The position numbers and the translations under genes were made by a program. Shown here piece by piece: positions 8,321 through 18,102 of a stretch of DNA of 64,000 nucleotides (positions are counted from its first letter, which is position 1; the number at the start of each line of letters is the position of its first letter). Source of the DNA: Polaromonas sp. (lineage in GTDB: Bacteria; Pseudomonadota; Gammaproteobacteria; Burkholderiales; Burkholderiaceae_C); assembly GCF_030680935.1 (NCBI RefSeq), contig NZ_JAUXUP010000065.1:1-64000 (forward strand). The letters are read 5' to 3'. The notes beneath the pieces were generated by a model. That model was not told the DNA's origin and made no database searches. It saw only the letters and a program-made list of their open reading frames with translations.

Positions 8321-9090
8321 GGCACTGCCTCCTTCTCGGGGGCGATGCCCAGGTACGCTTCCTGCACCACCGGCGAGGCAATCACCTCTGCCGGCTCGCC
8401 GTCTGCCACCAGCGCGCCGTTGTGCAGCACGATGATGCGGTCGGCCAGTTCGCGCACCACGTCCATCTTGTGCTCCACCAGCAAAATGGTTTTGCTCTTG
8501 TCCTGCTTGAGTTGGCGAATCAGGTTGAGAATTACCGGCGCCTCGTCGGTGCTCATGCCGGCCGTCGGCTCGTCAAACATGAACACCTGGGCCTCCAGCG
8601 CCATTAACAGGGCCACTTCCAGCTTGCGTTGATCGCCATGCGGCAGGCTGGCCACCGGCATCTGCGCCTTGCTCTCCATGGCCACAGCCTCAAGAATTTC
8701 TTCGGCCCTGTGCACCAGCGCCTTGTGGTCGCTCCAGATGCTCCACAGGTTCAAACCGCGCCGGTGCGGACCGTGGCGCGTCGCCTGAACGGCCAGGCGC
8801 ACGTTTTCCAGCACCGTGAGGTTGGGAAACAGATTCGTCAGCTGAAAAGCCCGGCCCAGACCGGCATGTGTACGCGCCGAGGTGCTCATGCCTGAAAGCT
8901 CCCGGCCATTGAGAGTGACCGTGCCGCTGCTGGCCTTGAGTTGACCAGAGATCAAATTGAAATAGGTCGTTTTGCCCGCGCCATTGGGGCCGACGATGGC
9001 CGTGAGCGTGCCAGGCTCGAAGGAGCAGGTCACGGCATTCACCGCCACGTGGCCGCCAAAGCGGATCGTGAGTTCTTTGGTTTGAAGCAT
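8317..9090 (-). CDS. livG: ABC transporter ATP-binding protein LivG
   Basis: 257 residues starting MLQTKELTIRFGG. Walker A GPNGAGKTT, Q-loop LGRAFQLTNLFPNLTV, signature LPHGDQRKLEVA (LPHGDQ replaces the usual LSYGxQ; this variation is common in LivG-like proteins), Walker B VFMFDEPTAGMS and H-loop LLVEHKMD are all present. The internal ATG 9090 was chosen because the upstream extension reads through repeat DNA and matches no LivG N-terminus. The second NBD of the importer is LivF. Confidence 0.92.
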   Translation of the reverse strand: MLQTKELTIRFGGHVAVNAVTCSFEPGTLTAIVGPNGAGKTTYFNLISGQLKASSGTVTLNGRELSGMSTSARTHAGLGRAFQLTNLFPNLTVLENVRLAVQATRHGPHRRGLNLWSIWSDHKALVHRAEEILEAVAMESKAQMPVASLPHGDQRKLEVALLMALEAQVFMFDEPTAGMSTDEAPVILNLIRQLKQDKSKTILLVEHKMDVVRELADRIIVLHNGALVADGEPAEVIASPVVQEAYLGIAPEKEAVP

Positions 9091-9106
9091 GTTTTCTGTG
9101 TCCCCC

Positions 9107-9247
9107 AAAACAGCGGGAGCGGCGTAGCGAGCGGGTCGAGAGCAAGGCGCGCAGCGCGCAGGAACCGGAACGTACTCAGGTACGTGAGGATTTCGAGCAC
9201 TGCGCAACGCCGCTATCGGCGCGCGCAGTAGCCGAGCACGCTGTTTT
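9107..9247. repeat. ~140-bp element with terminal and internal inverted repeats inside the liv operon
   Basis: The outer ends AAAACAGCG (9107-9115) and CGCTGTTTT (9239-9247) are perfect inverted repeats. A central CGTAC-TCAG-GTACG palindrome lies near 9170-9183, and other GC-rich self-complementary stretches fill the middle. It occupies the whole gap between the proximal binding protein and livG, and its right end supplies part of that gene's stop codon. The style resembles repeats I remember from Comamonadaceae genomes. It could fold in mRNA and set the ratio of binding protein to transporter. Confidence 0.55.
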
Positions 9248-10439
9248 AGCGCTTGTTGAGAATGGGGATGTTCATCTCTTCCGGCTTGATCTCGCGGATC
9301 AACTCGGGAACGCCCCAGGCAAATGCCGGATCAGCCTTGATGCGGAAGTGAAACATGCTCTGCATGGCCTGGTGGTCTTCCTTGCGGAAGGTCATCTTGC
9401 CCTTGGGCGTGTCAAAGCTCATGCCTTCCATTGTTTTGATCAGCGTATCGGTGTTGGTGTCGCCCTTGCTGTTTTTCAGCGCGGTGACAACCGCCATGGC
9501 AGCAGAAAAACCACCCGCGGTGAAGAAATCCGGCGGAGTCTTGAACTGGCTGTAGTGCTGGGCCACCAGCGCATCGTTCACCGGGTTCTTGGGGATGCCG
9601 AAGTAGTAGTACAACGCACCCTCCATGCCCGGGAAGCTTTTGTAGGCCACCATGGCCGGCAGGATATTGCCACCCGTGGCGAGCTTGATGCCGTAGCGCT
9701 TTTCAAGGTCCAGATCGGCGATCTTCGGGAACGGCGTCGGGCTGCCCGACCAGCCCACCGACAGATACTTCTTGCCCGGCTGGTCCTTGAGCTTGTCCAC
9801 AATGCGCTGCAGGCCCGCCGTAAAGTCGGTGGTGCCCACTCGCAGGTACTCTTCATGAACAATCTTGGCGTTTTTCATGAACGACTTGGCAGCCTTCACA
9901 CCATCGCGACCGAAAGCGTTGTCGTTGGCCAAAATGGCGACCACACTGCCCGGCTGGTCCAGCGCCACGGCGTTGGCAGCGGCATCCTGGCTGGAATTGC
10001 GGCCGGTGCGAAAGATGTACTTGTTCCACTTGTCGCCGGTGATGCTGTCGGCTACGGCAGGCTCGACCAGCAGGATCTTCTTGTATTCCTCGGCCACCGG
10101 CAGCATGGCCAGCGCCACTGGCGAGGCGGTGGGGCCTACGGCGATGTCCACTTTTTCATCGGCATAAGCTGCAGCCAGCGCCGCCTTGCCCACGTCGGGC
10201 TTGCCTTGATCGTCCTTCTCGATCACCACGAGCTTCTTGCCCGCCACCATCATGGTGCCGCCTGTGGCGTAGTTCAGTCCCATGTGGAATCCCGTGATGG
10301 TCTGCTTCGCATAAGCCTCGAGCGGGCCCGTCTTGCTGGCAATGATGGCGATCTTGATCTCTTTGGACTGGCTCAGGGCCAGCGGCGAAGCCAGGGTAGT
10401 GGCGATGGCGGCAAGCGCGATCAGAGTGCGACGGTACAT
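9246..10439 (-). CDS. Branched-chain amino acid-type ABC transporter, periplasmic binding protein (proximal copy)
   Basis: 397 residues. Signal peptide residues 1-22 (MYRRTLIALAAIATTLASPL, then ALSQS). Mature protein with type I periplasmic binding fold: IKIAIIASKTGPLEAYAKQT, then VGPTASPVALAMLPVAEEY and a conserved FFTAGGFSAAMAVVTAL. It is the first gene after the sigma-54-type promoter at 10474-10489, with RBS CAGGAGAC before ATG 10439. It feeds ligand to LivHMGF. The nearest relatives by style are aromatic-acid or amide binding proteins rather than true leucine-binding proteins, but the specificity is not readable. Confidence 0.9.
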   Translation of the reverse strand: MYRRTLIALAAIATTLASPLALSQSKEIKIAIIASKTGPLEAYAKQTITGFHMGLNYATGGTMMVAGKKLVVIEKDDQGKPDVGKAALAAAYADEKVDIAVGPTASPVALAMLPVAEEYKKILLVEPAVADSITGDKWNKYIFRTGRNSSQDAAANAVALDQPGSVVAILANDNAFGRDGVKAAKSFMKNAKIVHEEYLRVGTTDFTAGLQRIVDKLKDQPGKKYLSVGWSGSPTPFPKIADLDLEKRYGIKLATGGNILPAMVAYKSFPGMEGALYYYFGIPKNPVNDALVAQHYSQFKTPPDFFTAGGFSAAMAVVTALKNSKGDTNTDTLIKTMEGMSFDTPKGKMTFRKEDHQAMQSMFHFRIKADPAFAWGVPELIREIKPEEMNIPILNKR

Positions 10440-10473
10440 GGAATGTCTCCTGTTGTGGGTTACGCACCAGGAA

Positions 10474-10489
10474 CGCACAGGTCGTGCCA
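10474..10489 (-). promoter_or_regulatory. Sigma-54 (RpoN) -24/-12 promoter for the liv operon
   Basis: Read on the minus strand: TGGCACGACCTGTGCG. The GG and GC dinucleotides are exactly ten bases apart (GG-N10-GC) and the TGGCACG block is a full consensus match. It points into the proximal binding protein gene, leaving a 5' leader of about 25 nt. The gene immediately upstream encodes a sigma-54 activator, which strongly supports the call. Confidence 0.8.
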
Positions 10490-10544
10490 GCTTCAAGTCA
10501 TTGATTTATATGGGGATTTTATTACGACCCCACCAAATTGCCTG

Positions 10545-10573
10545 AAATAAATGCAATAAAGTTGTATTTATTT
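10545..10573. promoter_or_regulatory. Inverted repeat, candidate upstream activator site
   Basis: AAATAAAT (10545-10552) and ATTTATTT (10566-10573) form a perfect 8-bp inverted repeat with a 13-bp spacer in AT-rich DNA. The site is about 55-85 bp upstream of the -24 element. It is a candidate binding site for the neighbouring sigma-54 activator. Confidence 0.5.
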
Positions 10574-10585
10574 TAGACATTTGTA

Positions 10586-12085
<1,500 letters not shown>

Positions 12086-12156
12086 GCGCTGATGGTAGCG
12101 TGCCGCCAAACGGGCGCCGGTCAAGCAGCCGCTGAGCAAGGGGAAGCACTCAGGTC

Positions 12157-12218
12157 GCTCTTCTTTTTATAGCTGCTTACGCTCGCCATTCATGGGCTGC
12201 AAGCCATTTTGACTTGAA
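12157..12218 (+). repeat. Dispersed ~60-bp repeat, copy 2
   Basis: Contains tatagctgcttacgctcg and catgggctgcaagccattttgac. Lies between the stop codon of tctA and the start of the sigma-54 activator gene. Confidence 0.8.
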
Positions 12219-12226
12219 ACATCGAC

Positions 12227-13729
12227 TCAGGCAGCAAGCCGCCGCGCAGACCAGCGTTTGGCCAGGCGCGGCAAGATCAGCACCGCGAGCACCACCACGA
12301 TCAGGATCACCGAGACCGGGCGCTGCAAAAACACCATTGCACTGCCCTCGCCTATCGACATGGCATTGCGCAGCTGCGCTTCGGCCAGGGGCCCCAGAAT
12401 CATGCCGACTACCACCGGCGCGGTCGGAAAGTCGAAGCGGCGCATCAATACACCCAGCACGCCAATGCCATACAACAAAAACAGATCGAAAGCACTTTGC
12501 CGCATGCCATACACACCGACGGTGGCAAAAATCAGGATGCCCGCGTACAGATAAGGCTTGGGAATCTTCAGCAGCTTGACCCACAGCCCGACCATGGGCA
12601 GGTTCAGCACCAGCAACATCACATTGCCAATGTACAGCGACGCGATGAGCGCCCACACCAGGGTGGCCGACGATGTGAACAACTGCGGCCCTGGCTGGAT
12701 GCCGTAGTTCTGAAAAGCGCCCAGCAAAATGGCCGTGGTGTTCGATGTCGGAATACCCAGCGTCAGCAGAGGGATCATGGCCATGGTGACCGTGGCATTG
12801 TTGGCGGCCTCCGGGCCGGCCACGCCTTCGATGGCACCGGCCGTACCGAACTCGGCCCGATCCCCTTCTTTGGCCAGCTTTTTCTCGGTGGCATAACTCA
12901 GAAAGGTCGGAATCTCGGTGCCCCCTGCGGGTATGCAGCCAAACGGCGCGCCGATGGCCGTCCCGCGCAGCCAGGCGGGCCAGGAGCGGCGCCAGTCCTT
13001 GCCGGTCATGTGTACCCGGCTCATCTTGTTCTGTGACTCGACTACCCTGCCCTCGTAAAGCACGGCGTACATCGCTTCGGCCACGGCGAACAAACCGACG
13101 GCGACCAGGACAATTTCAATACCATCCAGCAACTCCGGCACACCGCCGGTATAACGCGCCTGACCGGATATCTGGTCCAGCCCGACCAGACCCGCTGCGA
13201 GTCCGATAAACAGGGCCGTCATGCCGCGCACCGTGCTTTTACCCAGCACGGCACTGACCGTAGTGAAGGCCAGAACCATCAGCATGAAGTACTCGGGCGG
13301 TCCGAGCTTGACGGCAAGTTCCGCCACCACAGGCGCAAACAAGGTAACCAGCACGGTGGCAATCGTGCCCGCGATAAACGACCCTACCGCAGCCGTGGCC
13401 AGCGCCGCACCGGCACGCCCGCTCTTGGCCATCCGGTTGCCCTCCATGGCCGTGACCATGCTCGCTGTCTCCCCGGGCGTGTTGAGCAGGATGGATGTGG
13501 TGGAGCCGCCATACATGGCGCCGTAATAGATACCGGCAAAAAATATCATGGAAGCCGTGGCCTCCACCTTGGCGGTGATAGGCAGCAACATGGCCACCGC
13601 GACTGCCGGACCGATGCCGGGCAAGACACCGATGGCCGTGCCGAGCGCACAGCCGACAAAACACCATAGCAGGTTGATCGGGGTAGCTGCAGTGGCAAAG
13701 CCCTGCATCAGCTGGTTAAGAATATCCAT
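12227..13729 (-). CDS. tctA: Tripartite tricarboxylate transporter large permease TctA
   Basis: 500 residues, about twelve membrane helices. The TctA family landmarks [22 protein letters not shown] near the N-terminus, then [19 protein letters not shown] and [15 protein letters not shown], are all recognisable. It is the main channel of the TTT family, which uses the proton or sodium gradient to import citrate or related carboxylates delivered by a TctC-type binding protein. The gene follows tctB with a 3-bp gap. The dispersed repeat follows it. Confidence 0.92.
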   Translation of the reverse strand: MDILNQLMQGFATAATPINLLWCFVGCALGTAIGVLPGIGPAVAVAMLLPITAKVEATASMIFFAGIYYGAMYGGSTTSILLNTPGETASMVTAMEGNRMAKSGRAGAALATAAVGSFIAGTIATVLVTLFAPVVAELAVKLGPPEYFMLMVLAFTTVSAVLGKSTVRGMTALFIGLAAGLVGLDQISGQARYTGGVPELLDGIEIVLVAVGLFAVAEAMYAVLYEGRVVESQNKMSRVHMTGKDWRRSWPAWLRGTAIGAPFGCIPAGGTEIPTFLSYATEKKLAKEGDRAEFGTAGAIEGVAGPEAANNATVTMAMIPLLTLGIPTSNTTAILLGAFQNYGIQPGPQLFTSSATLVWALIASLYIGNVMLLVLNLPMVGLWVKLLKIPKPYLYAGILIFATVGVYGMRQSAFDLFLLYGIGVLGVLMRRFDFPTAPVVVGMILGPLAEAQLRNAMSIGEGSAMVFLQRPVSVILIVVVLAVLILPRLAKRWSARRLAA

Positions 13730-13732
13730 GAT

Positions 13733-14245
13733 TTACAACCAGCCCGATGAAGTGAGACCGGGCAAATTGATCGCCAGGAATTTGGTGAACATCCAGAACA
13801 CAGGCGCTGAAATCGCCAGCCCGATCGCCGCGTCCTTGAACCAGGCAACCGGCCGCCGGTCGGTCTGGCCCGCGGCACCGCGCAGCCCCTGGACCGCAAA
13901 CACAAAACACAGTGTGCAACTCAAGATGAAACCAATGGTGGTGATCAGCGCCGCATTGGACAGCAGACCGGCCGAGACCCAGGCAAAACCTGTCCAGTTG
14001 CCATGGTCGGCGCCCGCGGGCTCATCCAGGGAGCGAAACCCGCCGGTGCGAGCCTCCCAGACCATGAAACAACCGCACACCAGCAGGGCCGCCGCCACCA
14101 GCCAGGGCAGGAAATTGGGACCCACGCCGCCGTACCCGGCCGCCGAGGGGATACTGACGGCCCCCGCCGCCAGGCCGAGAGCAAGTAGAACAATGCCGGC
14201 GCCGACCAGAGTCTGGGCGTGAAAAGGAACCTGAGCTTGGGTCAT
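13733..14245 (-). CDS. tctB: Tripartite tricarboxylate transporter small permease TctB
   Basis: 170 residues with four hydrophobic segments, characteristic of the poorly conserved small TTT subunit. Family-like features are the N-terminal membrane helix (GAGIVLLALGLAAGAV) followed by GGVGPNFLPWLVAAALLVCG, and the C-terminal region FWMFTKFLAINLPG. Its position between tctC and tctA and its length fit TctB. A gap of about 155 bp separates it from tctC; I saw no gene in that gap. Confidence 0.87.
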   Translation of the reverse strand: MTQAQVPFHAQTLVGAGIVLLALGLAAGAVSIPSAAGYGGVGPNFLPWLVAAALLVCGCFMVWEARTGGFRSLDEPAGADHGNWTGFAWVSAGLLSNAALITTIGFILSCTLCFVFAVQGLRGAAGQTDRRPVAWFKDAAIGLAISAPVFWMFTKFLAINLPGLTSSGWL

Positions 14246-14400
14246 GGCTTGCCAATCCGGAAAATGAAACTGCTGCCGATCAGACGCAGGAACGCCACGC
14301 CGTCATGCATCGAACAGAGTTGTCGAAAAAAAAGGTCTGCCGGTTCTGCCCGCCAGGCCGCCACCCATGACAGGCAGCGGCCGGACGGAGGGGGCAGGAT

Positions 14401-15360
14401 TTAGACCATGCCCGACTTGACCATGGTGGCACGCAGGCTGGCCATGTCGTCATCGACAAACTTGTCGAAGGCGGCGCCGGTGAGGACGGCAGGTGTCCAG
14501 TTGTTCTTCTCCAGGGCCTCGGTCCAGCTCTTGGACTTGACGGCTTTGAGAACCATGTCCGTCAGCACCTGGCGCTCGGCGGCCGAGATGCCTGGCGCGC
14601 CATAAACGCCGCGCCAGTTGCCGATCACCACAGGGATGCCCTGCTCCTTGAGCGTCGGCACGTTGACACCCTTGAGGCGGGTGTCGGACGTGACGGCCAG
14701 GGCTGTCATTTTCCCGGTAGCGATGTATTCCGAAAATTCGCTGTAACCACTGCCGCCGATCGTGACGTTGCCGCCCAGGATGGCTGCCGTGGCCTCACCG
14801 CCGCCACGGAAGGCAACGTAGTTGATCTTGGACGGATCCACACCCACTTCGCGCGCAATCATGGCCGCAGCAATGTGCTCGGTAGAGCCGCGCGAACCAC
14901 CACCCCACTTGACGCTGCCGGGGTCTTTCTTGAGCTGGGCGACAACGTCGGCCATGGTCTTGAAAGGCGAGTTGGCGGGCAGCACAAACACGTTGTACTC
15001 GCTGGTCAGGCGTGCGACAGGCGTGACCTGAGACAGGCTGACCGGTGGCTTGCCGGTGATCAGGCCGCCCAGCATCACGGCACCCATCACCATCAGCGCG
15101 TTGGGGTCACCCTTGCTGCCGTTGATGAATTGGGCCAGGCCCAGCGCGCCTGCGGCGCCGCCCTTGTTGTCATAGGTGACGCTAGACGCCGCGCCCGAGT
15201 CCGTCAGGGCCTTGCCGAGGGCGCGGCCTGTGGTGTCCCAGCCGCCACCGGGGTTGGCTGGAACCATCATCTTCACATTGGCCGCAGCCAGGGCAGAAAG
15301 GGGGAAGGCACCCGAGGCGGCCAGAGCGGCCAGGGATTTGAGAAAGGTATCGCGGCGCAT
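14401..15360 (-). CDS. tctC: Tripartite tricarboxylate transporter binding protein TctC (Bug family)
   Basis: 319 residues with an N-terminal twin-Arg-like but ordinary Sec signal (MRRDTFLKSLAALAASGAFP). The mature protein starts ANVKMMVPANPGGGWDTTGR, the classical Bug/TctC ligand-binding motif (PANPGGGWD). Later motifs are VKWGGGSRGSTEH and YVAFRGGGEATAAILGG. It binds a carboxylate in the periplasm and hands it to TctAB. The start at 15360 was chosen over a longer open frame that runs back across the divergent regulator gene. It is divergent from the TctD-like regulator, a typical arrangement for TctDE control. Confidence 0.92.
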   Translation of the reverse strand: MRRDTFLKSLAALAASGAFPLSALAAANVKMMVPANPGGGWDTTGRALGKALTDSGAASSVTYDNKGGAAGALGLAQFINGSKGDPNALMVMGAVMLGGLITGKPPVSLSQVTPVARLTSEYNVFVLPANSPFKTMADVVAQLKKDPGSVKWGGGSRGSTEHIAAAMIAREVGVDPSKINYVAFRGGGEATAAILGGNVTIGGSGYSEFSEYIATGKMTALAVTSDTRLKGVNVPTLKEQGIPVVIGNWRGVYGAPGISAAERQVLTDMVLKAVKSKSWTEALEKNNWTPAVLTGAAFDKFVDDDMASLRATMVKSGMV

Positions 15361-15388
15361 GTATGTCTCCTGCTGGTGGTTGGTGATG

Positions 15389-15458
15389 AGTGCTAACTCT
15401 CCGATCATGCTCCCGCATTCTGTCAAACGGCTGTCCGCAGCATTGGGGAAAGTGCTAA
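15389..15458. promoter_or_regulatory. Divergent control region with direct repeat AGTGCTAA
   Basis: The 108-bp gap between tctC and the tctD-like gene contains AGTGCTAA at 15389-15396 and again at 15451-15458. The copies are 62 bp apart, close to six helical turns. They may be response-regulator sites, but two copies of an 8-mer is weak evidence. Confidence 0.3.
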
Positions 15459-15468
15459 TGTCCTGCCC

Positions 15469-16164
15469 ATGCCAACGACCATGACATTGCTGCTGATTGA
15501 GGACGACGACGCCATGCAGGCCGCCCTGCAGCGTGCGCTCGCCCGGCGCGGCATCGAGGTGCTCGGCTGCACCGATGGCCGCAAAGCGCTGGCGCAATGG
15601 ACAGCGGCCGAGCCCGATGTGGTGGTGCTGGACCTGAGCCTGCCCGGCCTGGACGGCCTGCAGGTGCTGGAGCAGGCCCGGCGCCAGGGCTTGCGCACCC
15701 CGGTGCTGATCCTGACCGCACGCGGCACGGTCGGCGACCGCGTCGTCGGGCTGAACACCGGCGCAGACGACTACCTGCCCAAACCGTTTGACCTCGACGA
15801 GTTGGAGGCGCGGCTACGCGCCCTGAGCCGCCGGCACCCAGGAACAGGATCGGAATCGGCCTCCAGCCCACAGCTGGTGGGCCAACTTCGCTATGAAAAG
15901 GAGAGCGGCGCAATTTACCACCGGGATCAGGTGCTGGAACTGACCCCGCGGGAGCTGGCGCTGCTGCAGGTGCTGATCGTCAAGCCTGGCCATGCAGTGT
16001 CGAAAGAAAAACTGTTCGAGCTGGTGTTTCCAGGAGAGGTCGATGTGCAGTACGAAGCCGTCGAAGTGGTGGTGTACCGGCTGCGCAAGAAACTGACAAA
16101 CACCGGCGTCACCCTGGTCACCCTGCGCGGCCTGGGCTATTTGCTGAAGGTCAACGCCGCATGA
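15469..16164 (+). CDS. tctD: OmpR-family response regulator, TctD-like
   Basis: 231 residues. Receiver domain (residues 1-120) with acidic pocket LLLIEDDD, phospho-acceptor Asp in VVVLDLSLPGLDG and Lys in LPKPFDLDEL. The winged-helix DNA-binding domain (about 140-230) shows ELTPRELALLQVL and YRLRKKL...VTLRGLGYLL. It is divergent from tctC and followed by the kinase gene with a 4-bp overlap. By analogy with TctD it probably activates tctCBA when the carboxylate is present. An alternative start at 15481 (MTLLLIED) cannot be excluded. Confidence 0.9.
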   Translation: MPTTMTLLLIEDDDAMQAALQRALARRGIEVLGCTDGRKALAQWTAAEPDVVVLDLSLPGLDGLQVLEQARRQGLRTPVLILTARGTVGDRVVGLNTGADDYLPKPFDLDELEARLRALSRRHPGTGSESASSPQLVGQLRYEKESGAIYHRDQVLELTPRELALLQVLIVKPGHAVSKEKLFELVFPGEVDVQYEAVEVVVYRLRKKLTNTGVTLVTLRGLGYLLKVNAA

Positions 16165-17579
16165 AAAACGTGGGCGCCATCTCGCTCAGGAGATACCTGC
16201 TTCTGGGCATCCTGCTGCCGGTCGGTCTGCTGATCACCATCAACACCGCCACCCTGTATCGCCAGACGCTGGGCGCCGTCAACACCGCCTATGACCGCAC
16301 GCTGCTGGCTTCTGCCAAATCGATAGGTGAAGAGCTGGACGTCAGGGGCTACGACGACCAGTCAGAGCTGCGCGTGACGGTGCCCTACGCCGCCCTGGAA
16401 GCTTTTGAGGCCGACAACCAGAGCCGCCTGTTCTACCGCGTCTCCAGCCTGAATGGCGAGATGGTCTCGGGTTACGCACAACTGCCTTTCTGGCGCGGCC
16501 AGATTCCGGCCAAGCCGCCTTACGCGGCATTGGTCGATTTTTACGACGACGTATATGCCGGCGACGCGGTGCGTGTCGCCGTCTTGCTGCAACCGGTGGC
16601 CAGTTCCAACGGGCGCGGCATGGCGGTCATCCAGGTGGCGGAAACGCTGGAGCTGCGCACCGACCTGGCTCGCAAAATCCTGCTGGACACGCTCTGGCGC
16701 CAGGCCTTGCTGCTGGCCGTGATTGCACTGGTGGCCGTGGTGGTCGTGCAGCGCGCAACGCGGCCGGTGCGTCGCCTGAGCGCCGAGCTGCAGGCCAGGC
16801 CCGAGGGCGACCTGACTGCAATTGCCGCACCCGATGCGCCGCGCGAGTTGCTGCCGCTGGTCGAGGCCACCAACGAGGTCATGGCCCGCTTGCAGCACCT
16901 GCTGGACAACCAGAAGCGTTTTGTGCGCGACGCCGCCCACCAGTTGCGCACCCCGCTGGCTGTGCTCAAGGTGCAGGTGCAGTCGGCGCTGCGCGGCGAC
17001 ATGGACGGCCAGGTCGCGCTCTCCGAGATCAACCAGACGGTAGACCGCGCCGCCTTGCTGGCCAACCAGATGCTGGCACTGGCCAAGGTCGAGCAGTTGC
17101 GTGCGCAGGCTGACCTCGGGCCGGTGGACCTGGCTGCCATCGTGCGCGCGGTGGCGCTGGACCTGGCGCCGCTGATTGCCGACAAGGATCTGGACTTTGA
17201 CATCGACACCGCGCCCGCCAGCGTCACGGCGCATGAATGGATGCTGGGCGAGTTGTGCCGCAACCTGCTGCACAACGCCATCAAACACTGCCCGGTCGGC
17301 GGCGCCCTGTCGGTCAGGCTGCTGGCCGACAGCAGCTACCTGGCGTTGACCATCAGCGACAGTGGTCCGGGTATCCCGGCCGAGCTCGCGTCTCGCTTGT
17401 ACCAGCCGTTTTCTGCGGGCAATGTGCGCCATGGCTCTGGTCTGGGGCTGGCGATTTGCCGGGAAATCACCCAGGCCCTGGGCGGCAGCATCACGCTGGA
17501 AAACCGCGAAGACCATGGGCGTATTGCCGGGCTGGACGCCACGGTGCGCCTGCCGCTGGTTCACAATATTGATTCATGA
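16161..17579 (+). CDS. tctE: Membrane sensor histidine kinase, TctE-like
   Basis: 472 residues. First membrane helix about residues 12-30, periplasmic region with the TctE-type sensor (about 30-165) and second helix about 178-196. The H-box is FVRDAAHQLRTPLAVLK, followed by N-box LCRNLLHNAIKHCP, G1 DSGPGIPAE and G2 GSGLGLAICREI. It is translationally coupled to the regulator gene. The cognate system senses extracytoplasmic carboxylate in family members, and its position beside tctC supports that. Confidence 0.9.
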   Translation: MKNVGAISLRRYLLLGILLPVGLLITINTATLYRQTLGAVNTAYDRTLLASAKSIGEELDVRGYDDQSELRVTVPYAALEAFEADNQSRLFYRVSSLNGEMVSGYAQLPFWRGQIPAKPPYAALVDFYDDVYAGDAVRVAVLLQPVASSNGRGMAVIQVAETLELRTDLARKILLDTLWRQALLLAVIALVAVVVVQRATRPVRRLSAELQARPEGDLTAIAAPDAPRELLPLVEATNEVMARLQHLLDNQKRFVRDAAHQLRTPLAVLKVQVQSALRGDMDGQVALSEINQTVDRAALLANQMLALAKVEQLRAQADLGPVDLAAIVRAVALDLAPLIADKDLDFDIDTAPASVTAHEWMLGELCRNLLHNAIKHCPVGGALSVRLLADSSYLALTISDSGPGIPAELASRLYQPFSAGNVRHGSGLGLAICREITQALGGSITLENREDHGRIAGLDATVRLPLVHNIDS

Positions 17580-17603
17580 CAAAAGATCCGATGGCGTTGA
17601 CGT

Positions 17604-18011
17604 ATGCGTCTTGACAAGTGGCTGTGGGCCGCACGGTTTTACAAGACCCGGACGCTGGCCACGGACGAAATCGGCAAGGGCCGGGTGCAGATCAATGGCC
17701 TCGAAGCCAAGCCTGCCCGCGAGGTCAAGGCGGGCGACACGGTGGCGATACGCCAGGGCCCGGTCATCCGCACGGTGCAGGTCCGGGGCCTGAGCCAGCA
17801 GCGCGGCTCCGCCCCTGTCGCGCAGCAGCTTTATGAAGAAACAGCGGACAGCCTGCGCCTGCGGGAAACCGCCGCCGAGCAACGCCGCCTGAACAGTGAG
17901 CCAGCCAGCAGCATTGAACATGGCCGCCCGACCAAACGTGACCGGCGCAGTCTGGAGAAAGCCCAGGGCAAAGACTGGGGCGACCGCTGGAGCGCCTCGG
18001 CGGATCGCTGA
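17604..18011 (+). CDS. hslR: Heat shock protein 15 homologue, S4-domain RNA-binding protein
   Basis: 135 residues. The S4 RNA-binding domain starts at residue 1 (MRLDKWLWAARFYKTRTLA) and continues through GKGRVQINGLEAKPAREVKAGD. The basic tail (RPTKRDRRSLEKAQGKDWGDRW) is typical of Hsp15. Hsp15 binds free 50S subunits that carry an untranslocated nascent chain and helps recycle them after heat shock. It lies 24 bp behind the kinase gene, so it may be read through from the tct regulator transcript. Confidence 0.92.
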   Translation: MRLDKWLWAARFYKTRTLATDEIGKGRVQINGLEAKPAREVKAGDTVAIRQGPVIRTVQVRGLSQQRGSAPVAQQLYEETADSLRLRETAAEQRRLNSEPASSIEHGRPTKRDRRSLEKAQGKDWGDRWSASADR

Positions 18012-18014
18012 AAT

Positions 18015-18073
18015 GCTCCGTTTTTTATAGCTGCCTGCGCACGTAGATAAAGGGCTGAAGGCCGATTCGACCC
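18015..18073 (+). repeat. Dispersed ~60-bp repeat, copy 3
   Basis: Contains ttttttatagctgcctgcgc and aaagggctgaaggccgattc. Lies between the convergent ends of hslR and the TRAP permease gene. Confidence 0.8.
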
Positions 18074-18102
18074 GATAAATTCGTTGAAGCCGCTGAACGC
18101 AT

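Noticed and set aside
10545..10573. The 8-bp inverted repeat as a transcription terminator of the sigma-54 activator gene
   Set aside because: It is AT-rich with a 13-base spacer and has no GC stem or terminal T tract. An activator site is a better guess.
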